From: Algoriphagus pacificus
GTDB taxonomy: Bacteria; Bacteroidota; Bacteroidia; Cytophagales; Cyclobacteriaceae
Direction of reading: 5' to 3'
Assembly: GCF_017254845.1 (NCBI RefSeq)
Contig: NZ_JAFKCU010000005.1
Span: 234,953 to 298,952, forward strand
DNA length: 64,000 nucleotides
Each line of letters starts with the position of its first letter. Position 1 is the first letter of the stretch. Shown here one piece after another: positions 60,121 through 64,000 of this stretch. A program made the translations under genes and the position numbers. The notes below the pieces were generated by a model. It made no database searches. It saw only the letters and a list, made by a program, of their open reading frames with translations, and was not told where the DNA came from.

Positions 60121-60252
60121 AGCTAACGGTTTGAGTATTGCCGAAGGCGGGGAATTTTAGCACAAAAGTTCAATCGAAGAACAAATGCTGAACCTTGCAA
60201 AAATGCCCAATCGAGGCCGTTCAGACCCGGTTTTGGCAATACCTTGTTAGGC
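60121..60252 (-). repeat. attC-like recombination site between gene cassettes
   Basis: 132 bases with attC architecture, read on the minus strand: GCCTAAC (60252-60246, fits the R'' box RYYYAAC), inner box GGTATTGCC region (60243-60235), a long folding spacer, the inner complement GGCAATAC (60142-60135), then GTTAGCT (60127-60121), which misses the R' consensus GTTRRRY at one base. The arms pair TAAC/GTTA and GTATTGCC/GGCAATAC with unequal spacers of 7 and 3 bases, and further pairing CGGG/CCCG extends the hairpin. The AAA gene stop lies inside the R'' box. The remaining gap 59904-60120 shows no gene. Confidence 0.5.
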
Positions 60253-62436
60253 GATTGTGCATTCTAGTTCTTTTATGTCTTTATACAATGTTAGTAAATG
60301 GTCTTCTGATAAATCCATTAAAGGTTCATACATAAATGAGTTTAGATGTAAGTTTTCTGCTGTCATCAAATTCACTCTGTCGAAAATTTCAATCTCTTTT
60401 TTGTTGTTAGGGAACTCTGTTTTGTATTGTCCAATTATTTTTCCCGTTTCTTTACTCCAAATGTTAGTATGGAAATTTACATCTGTAACTTTATTGATAA
60501 TATATTCTTCGGCTTTAAACCTTATTGCAATTGATAGGCAAAGTTTTGATTTTAAGTCCAATACTGGTTCGATTGCTTTGTTTGCTTCAATTTCCTCTGC
60601 AATAGAAATAGCCAAATCATAAACCTTTTTTGTTGTGTCTGGCAAAGTTGCAGTAGTTCCAAAAATGTTATTGAAAATTTTCAAAATTTCCCCTGTTGTA
60701 TGCTCTTTGGTTTCTTTTATGTTTTCGGCTGTATTTGTTGGCTTAATGTGTAATAAGGAAGTTAAAATAAGATAGTTTGTATTTTTTGTACCTATCGTAT
60801 ATTCAATTAGATTTCTTACAAATGGAATACACGAAATAAAGGACTTTTCACAAGTAGGAAAGTTCTTTCTCAAAAGTGGAAATACGTCTTGCTTTTCGCC
60901 AGGAACTAAATTCACTTCACTTGCTGATTTAACGGCTTTTAAATTGCCTTCCCAATTGTTGACACTTTCCAATCTTTTTTTAATCGTTTTATAGAAGTCA
61001 AAATTATGTGTAAGAATAATCATTTTAAATCTATGGTCGTCTGCAATATCCTTTAAATATTCAATAATTGCGTACTTGTTTTTATAGTCGAATGAGTCGG
61101 CAATGTCATCGATTATAAATAATTGGTCAGTTGCTATCTTTTTCCTTGTTTCAATTTGAAAAATAATATTCAAAAGATAGAAAACTCTTTGTTCTCCTGT
61201 GCTTAAACTTTTATTGATTTCTGCACCGCCCAAATCTTTTGTTGAAGCACCATCTTCATAAGTGAAAATCAAAGAAGCAGGTTCGTTTTTTAAGATAACG
61301 TCTTCTTGGTTTTTTATCTTTATCTTAAATGGAATTGTAAATCTATTTTTGAATATGGCGAGGACTTTAAGCCATTCAGCTTGTTCTTTTTTTGCTTCAA
61401 TGGTAATTTCGTTTCGTCTTGTTTTGGTTTCGGTATATAGTTTTGCAAAAACATCAAATTCACTTTTGTGATTTGCTATGTAGTTAAGAATTAATTTCTT
61501 TTTGAAATTTTCTAAGTCAATAAATTCTTTGATTATATCTTGATTGTTTTCAACGTAACTTCTAAAATTACGAAGCTCATTGTTTGCGTTTAAAGCTTTG
61601 TCAATTTCATTGAATTTTGAAGTTAATTCTGGGTCATTTAAAACTTTTTCTTTCTCCTCCTTTATTACATTTTCTAATTCGTCAATATTTCCGATTTCAA
61701 CATCTTTAATTTTTACTTTATGTTCAGCTTTAAAAAAACCATTGTCTTTTAATGACTTTGTAACATTGTCTGCATTGTTGTGATTAAATTCTCCTTTCTT
61801 GAAAAATGTAGTGTTTTCGTTTACTAACTTTTCGTAAACAGCAATGTATTCTTTGATTTTTGTGTTGAAAGATTTCTCTTTTAAAAATTTTGATACCTTA
61901 TCATTGAATATTTCATTGAAAACTATGTTTGTCAAGATTGGTGTTTCAATGGCGTTAATTTCCGTTGTCCGACTCTCAATAAAACTATAAATATCTGTCT
62001 TAAAGGTATCAGATATGGTTTGTTCAATTACGTTTTCTTTAATTCCTAAATAAGGTTGGATTGTTTTTATAAATTCCTTTTTTGTGTCATTTAGTTTTAT
62101 GTTTATTGCATCGTATTCAGTTTTAAGAGTTTCGTTAGCCAAAATGGTTGACGCTTCTTTAAAATCAGCATCTTGCATTCTGTTAATCACAAAAATTTCT
62201 TCTTTTAAAATATCTCTATTGTCAACAAGAGCCGACCTATGATTTACTCTTTCACTAAAAATTCTGTCTTCTGAAACTTTGTCAAGCGAAATGTCTTCAA
62301 GTGTCTTAGCAAAAGAAGATTTCATTGCTCCATTTGGTGCGTAGATAATTTGCACTCTTGATTTTGTAAAATCGAATGTATGTTGCAGTTTTTTAATTCC
62401 ATAACAATTTTCAAAGTGTATTTTTAGTTCGTTCAT
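60247..62436 (-). CDS. AAA/ABC-type ATPase, probable defence protein
   Basis: About 729 aa from the ATG at 62436 (a longer frame starts at 62460). It is an SMC/RloC-like ATPase: N-terminal P-loop YAPNGAMKSSFAKT (about residues 28-41) where the usual Gly before Lys is Met; central coiled region about 100-400; ABC signature LSTGEQRVFYLLNIIF (about 420-435); Walker B QLFIIDDIADSFD; H-loop IILTHNFDFYKT. The C-terminus (about 520-729, including HLNSFMYEPLMDLSEDHLLTL) is family-specific and may be an effector, such as an RNA-cutting domain, though I cannot see catalytic residues. It is a single-gene cassette between attC-like ends, typical of antiphage cargo. Confidence 0.82.
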   Translation of the reverse strand: MNELKIHFENCYGIKKLQHTFDFTKSRVQIIYAPNGAMKSSFAKTLEDISLDKVSEDRIFSERVNHRSALVDNRDILKEEIFVINRMQDADFKEASTILANETLKTEYDAINIKLNDTKKEFIKTIQPYLGIKENVIEQTISDTFKTDIYSFIESRTTEINAIETPILTNIVFNEIFNDKVSKFLKEKSFNTKIKEYIAVYEKLVNENTTFFKKGEFNHNNADNVTKSLKDNGFFKAEHKVKIKDVEIGNIDELENVIKEEKEKVLNDPELTSKFNEIDKALNANNELRNFRSYVENNQDIIKEFIDLENFKKKLILNYIANHKSEFDVFAKLYTETKTRRNEITIEAKKEQAEWLKVLAIFKNRFTIPFKIKIKNQEDVILKNEPASLIFTYEDGASTKDLGGAEINKSLSTGEQRVFYLLNIIFQIETRKKIATDQLFIIDDIADSFDYKNKYAIIEYLKDIADDHRFKMIILTHNFDFYKTIKKRLESVNNWEGNLKAVKSASEVNLVPGEKQDVFPLLRKNFPTCEKSFISCIPFVRNLIEYTIGTKNTNYLILTSLLHIKPTNTAENIKETKEHTTGEILKIFNNIFGTTATLPDTTKKVYDLAISIAEEIEANKAIEPVLDLKSKLCLSIAIRFKAEEYIINKVTDVNFHTNIWSKETGKIIGQYKTEFPNNKKEIEIFDRVNLMTAENLHLNSFMYEPLMDLSEDHLLTLYKDIKELECTIA

Positions 62437-62476
62437 TTTTGTTCTGTTGTTTGTTGGCACGGTCGGTCATAGCATA

Positions 62477-62486
62477 TCGCCTAACA
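62477..62486 (-). repeat. Boundary core site at the 5' end of the AAA cassette
   Basis: ATCGCCTAAC, the reverse complement of GTTAGGCGAT at 60246-60255, so the AAA unit is flanked by a perfect 10-base inverted repeat. Read on the minus strand this is GTTAGGC, an R' core (GTTRRRY). No second arm of a full attC is visible next to it. Confidence 0.5.
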
Positions 62487-62701
62487 CCTCGCTAAACCCC
62501 ATTCTCACTTGCCTATACCGTTTATATCGCATTTGTAAACAGGAGAATTCGGTGTTGTGAAAACCAAATTAAGAATTTCGTCAATCTCATCAAGAGAGCT
62601 TTGATTATTTTTACTGAAAACGAAATATAAATACGAATAAACCTTCTTTGTCTTACTGAATTCATAGCCTTAAAACACCTATCACTACCCAACAAAAAAA
62701 A
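62487..62701. other. Stretch between the AAA cassette and the SusD terminator
   Basis: About 215 bases. A 66-codon minus-strand frame here (62522-62722) runs into the SusD terminator and has no coding features. I see nothing else. Confidence 0.4.
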
Positions 62702-62727
62702 GAGCTGTGAACCGAAATCCACAGCTC
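62702..62727 (-). terminator. Terminator of the second susD gene
   Basis: An 8-bp perfect stem (62702-62709 with 62720-62727), 10-base loop, followed on the minus strand by a U-run (A's at 62692-62701 on the plus strand), 71 bases past the SusD stop. Confidence 0.85.
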
Positions 62728-62798
62728 CACAACCCTAAAATTGTGATTTGACGGGTTGCAAAAAATAACAATTAACATTTTACCTCCTACCCTACAAA

Positions 62799-64000
62799 TC
62801 AGCGATCGTTCTGAATCATAGGGTTCAATTGCATTTCTAATGGAGGAATTTCAAAGGCATAGCGGGGACTGTTCGGAAGAAGAACAGCATCCTCCTCATT
62901 GAATTCCCTGGTCAAGGTAGTTTCATAAGCAGGATATAGATTATGCCGCTTCAGGTCCATCCATCGGATATCCCTAAAAAGTAATTCCTTCCTTCTCTCC
63001 AAGAGTACCAATTCCATCAGTTCCTCCCCTGTCACATCCTCCTCCCACTGATAGCCTTCTGCCATTCTGTTTTCCAATAGGTATTTCAGAGCTTCATTGG
63101 CTTCTGCTTCATGTCCTGACCTAGCTCCTGCCTCCGCAAGGTTCAATAAAACCTCATCGGTGGCAATTCCCCCAAACTGGTAAAAATCCCCTGTATAATT
63201 GCCCCGGAAAATAAACCGCTCCGGTCCCGAACTCTGTTTGAAAAAGAAAAACGGCCTCAGATCCAGAGAATCATATAATCCCAGCAGCTCCGGATTCACA
63301 TAGCTTTCCGCATTGCCAGTAAAGGTGGATGTAAGCTGTCTGCCATAAAAGACCGTCTCAGGATGCATCAGCTCAAATGGATAATTCAAACTTGAGTCCA
63401 GTTCATTATAATCCATCAATTCATCATCAATGGCCAAAGCCCTACTACTGGCCTCAAAGGATTCCCCAAAAGCATGCATGGTCAGATAAACCCTACCGAG
63501 CATGGCATGGGCAGCCCACTGCGAAGGTCTACTCGGGATATCCGCCTTTACCGGTAGGTTGTCCATTCCCTCCTTCAGATCGGAAACAATCTGGGCAAAG
63601 CTTTCTTTCATCGTTGCCCTGCCCGCCTTTACATTGATATCCGAACTCAAGCGGATCGGAATACCCAACTGTCCCTCAATACTTGGATCAAATGGCTCCG
63701 CAAAAAGCATCAACACTTCAAAATGTCCCATCGCCCTGTAGAATCTGGCAGAAGCCTGCAATTCCAGCATGCGCTGACGCTCAGTTTCCGATTTTGGACT
63801 AAAGGATTCCAAACCATCTAATACCACATTAGCATAAAAGACCTTTTGATAAGGATAGCTCCAGTTGGCATCATTCTCGTCCGGCAGATAGATTTCCTTT
63901 CTCCAGAAGTAAATAGCTTCCTGATTGAAGGTTAGTCTTGCCAACAGGCCTGAGCCAAAATAGGCATCATCGGAACTCACAAAGCCCCCCATGGGAACCA
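62799..64000 (-). CDS. RagB/SusD family protein, 5' part outside the window
   Basis: The frame is open to the right edge; the Met at 63992 is probably internal because a SusD protein should have a signal peptide and about 60-100 more residues. Visible landmarks: QKVFYANVVLDGLESFSP, LQASARFYRAMGHFEVLMLF (the SusD helical hairpin), HAMLGRVYLTMHAFGESFEA, and the C-terminal ATDEVLLNLAEAGARSGHEA plus LLERRKELLFRDIRWMDLKR. It is distinct from the SusD at 14532 and probably follows a SusC gene outside the window. Confidence 0.92.
   Translation of the reverse strand, partial: VPMGGFVSSDDAYFGSGLLARLTFNQEAIYFWRKEIYLPDENDANWSYPYQKVFYANVVLDGLESFSPKSETERQRMLELQASARFYRAMGHFEVLMLFAEPFDPSIEGQLGIPIRLSSDINVKAGRATMKESFAQIVSDLKEGMDNLPVKADIPSRPSQWAAHAMLGRVYLTMHAFGESFEASSRALAIDDELMDYNELDSSLNYPFELMHPETVFYGRQLTSTFTGNAESYVNPELLGLYDSLDLRPFFFFKQSSGPERFIFRGNYTGDFYQFGGIATDEVLLNLAEAGARSGHEAEANEALKYLLENRMAEGYQWEEDVTGEELMELVLLERRKELLFRDIRWMDLKRHNLYPAYETTLTREFNEEDAVLLPNSPRYAFEIPPLEMQLNPMIQNDR

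Noticed and set aside
62522-62722. 66-codon minus-strand ORF before the second susD
   Set aside because: It runs through the SusD terminator, has no recognisable features and skewed composition.
1-64000. CRISPR arrays, insertion sequences with transposases, rRNA or complete tRNA genes
   Set aside because: None seen: no regularly spaced repeats, no transposase ORFs, and only a tRNA fragment at 21593-21615.

Overview
The window looks like a Cyclobacteriaceae-type member of the Bacteroidota (Algoriphagus-like). The signs are SusC/SusD pairs, an ECF sigma/FecR pair with a DUF4974-type end, LytTR regulators, a Bacteroidetes tra operon with RteC, Rhs proteins with a DUF6443-type start, DUF6520 and MauE proteins, moderate-to-low GC and weak Shine-Dalgarno sequences. 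No database search was possible; family names come from recognising motifs and gene order.

Layout. (1) 1-10.7 kb, plus strand: the 3' part of a giant Ser/Thr kinase-ATPase-TPR-GAF-cyclase sensor, then a compact operon with a glutathione synthetase, a DNase II homologue, a glutamate-cysteine ligase of the EgtA/plant type, a HAD-like protein and an unrecognised 442-aa protein. It ends at a bidirectional terminator (10661-10693). (2) 10.7-21.4 kb, minus strand: a sigma/FecR-controlled SusC/SusD locus with two periplasmic catabolic proteins, a DUF1080 protein and a glucose/sorbosone-dehydrogenase-like propeller fused to cytochrome c. (3) 21.53-21.62 kb: a terminator hairpin and a 3' fragment of tRNA-Pro, read here as the left attachment site of an integrative element extending to the right.

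(4) 21.9-37.4 kb: an AT-rich polymorphic-toxin (Rhs) operon on the minus strand, bracketed by a decayed and an intact radC. It carries an Rhs protein with a membrane immunity candidate, a displaced orphan Rhs tip with candidate immunity genes, a second large Rhs/SpvB-like shell protein, and three fibre-like proteins sharing one C-terminal module. (5) 37.6-50.8 kb: DUF932, an unknown mobile-element gene, and a conjugation operon (traN, M, K, J, three TraI-like paralogues, traG, F, E) with rteC. No integrase, relaxase, coupling protein or traL was seen, so the element is partial or continues past the window.

(6) 51-58.3 kb: a cargo island with a full-length LanB-type (lantibiotic) dehydratase, three LytTR/LytS-type regulators, a 48-codon Ser/Thr/Cys-rich ORF followed by a strong terminator, a MauE-like redox membrane protein, and a small secreted DUF6520 protein behind a structured leader RNA. 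No cyclase, peptidase or exporter is present. This is my best candidate for an undescribed system, a RiPP-like or secreted-small-protein modification locus. (7) 58.5-62.5 kb: a decayed AbiEi antitoxin, then two probable defence units (HTH-pentapeptide plus YwqK-like; AAA ATPase) bounded by sites resembling integron attC, the better one at 60121-60252. (8) 62.7-64 kb: a terminator and the C-terminal part of a second SusD protein running off the window.
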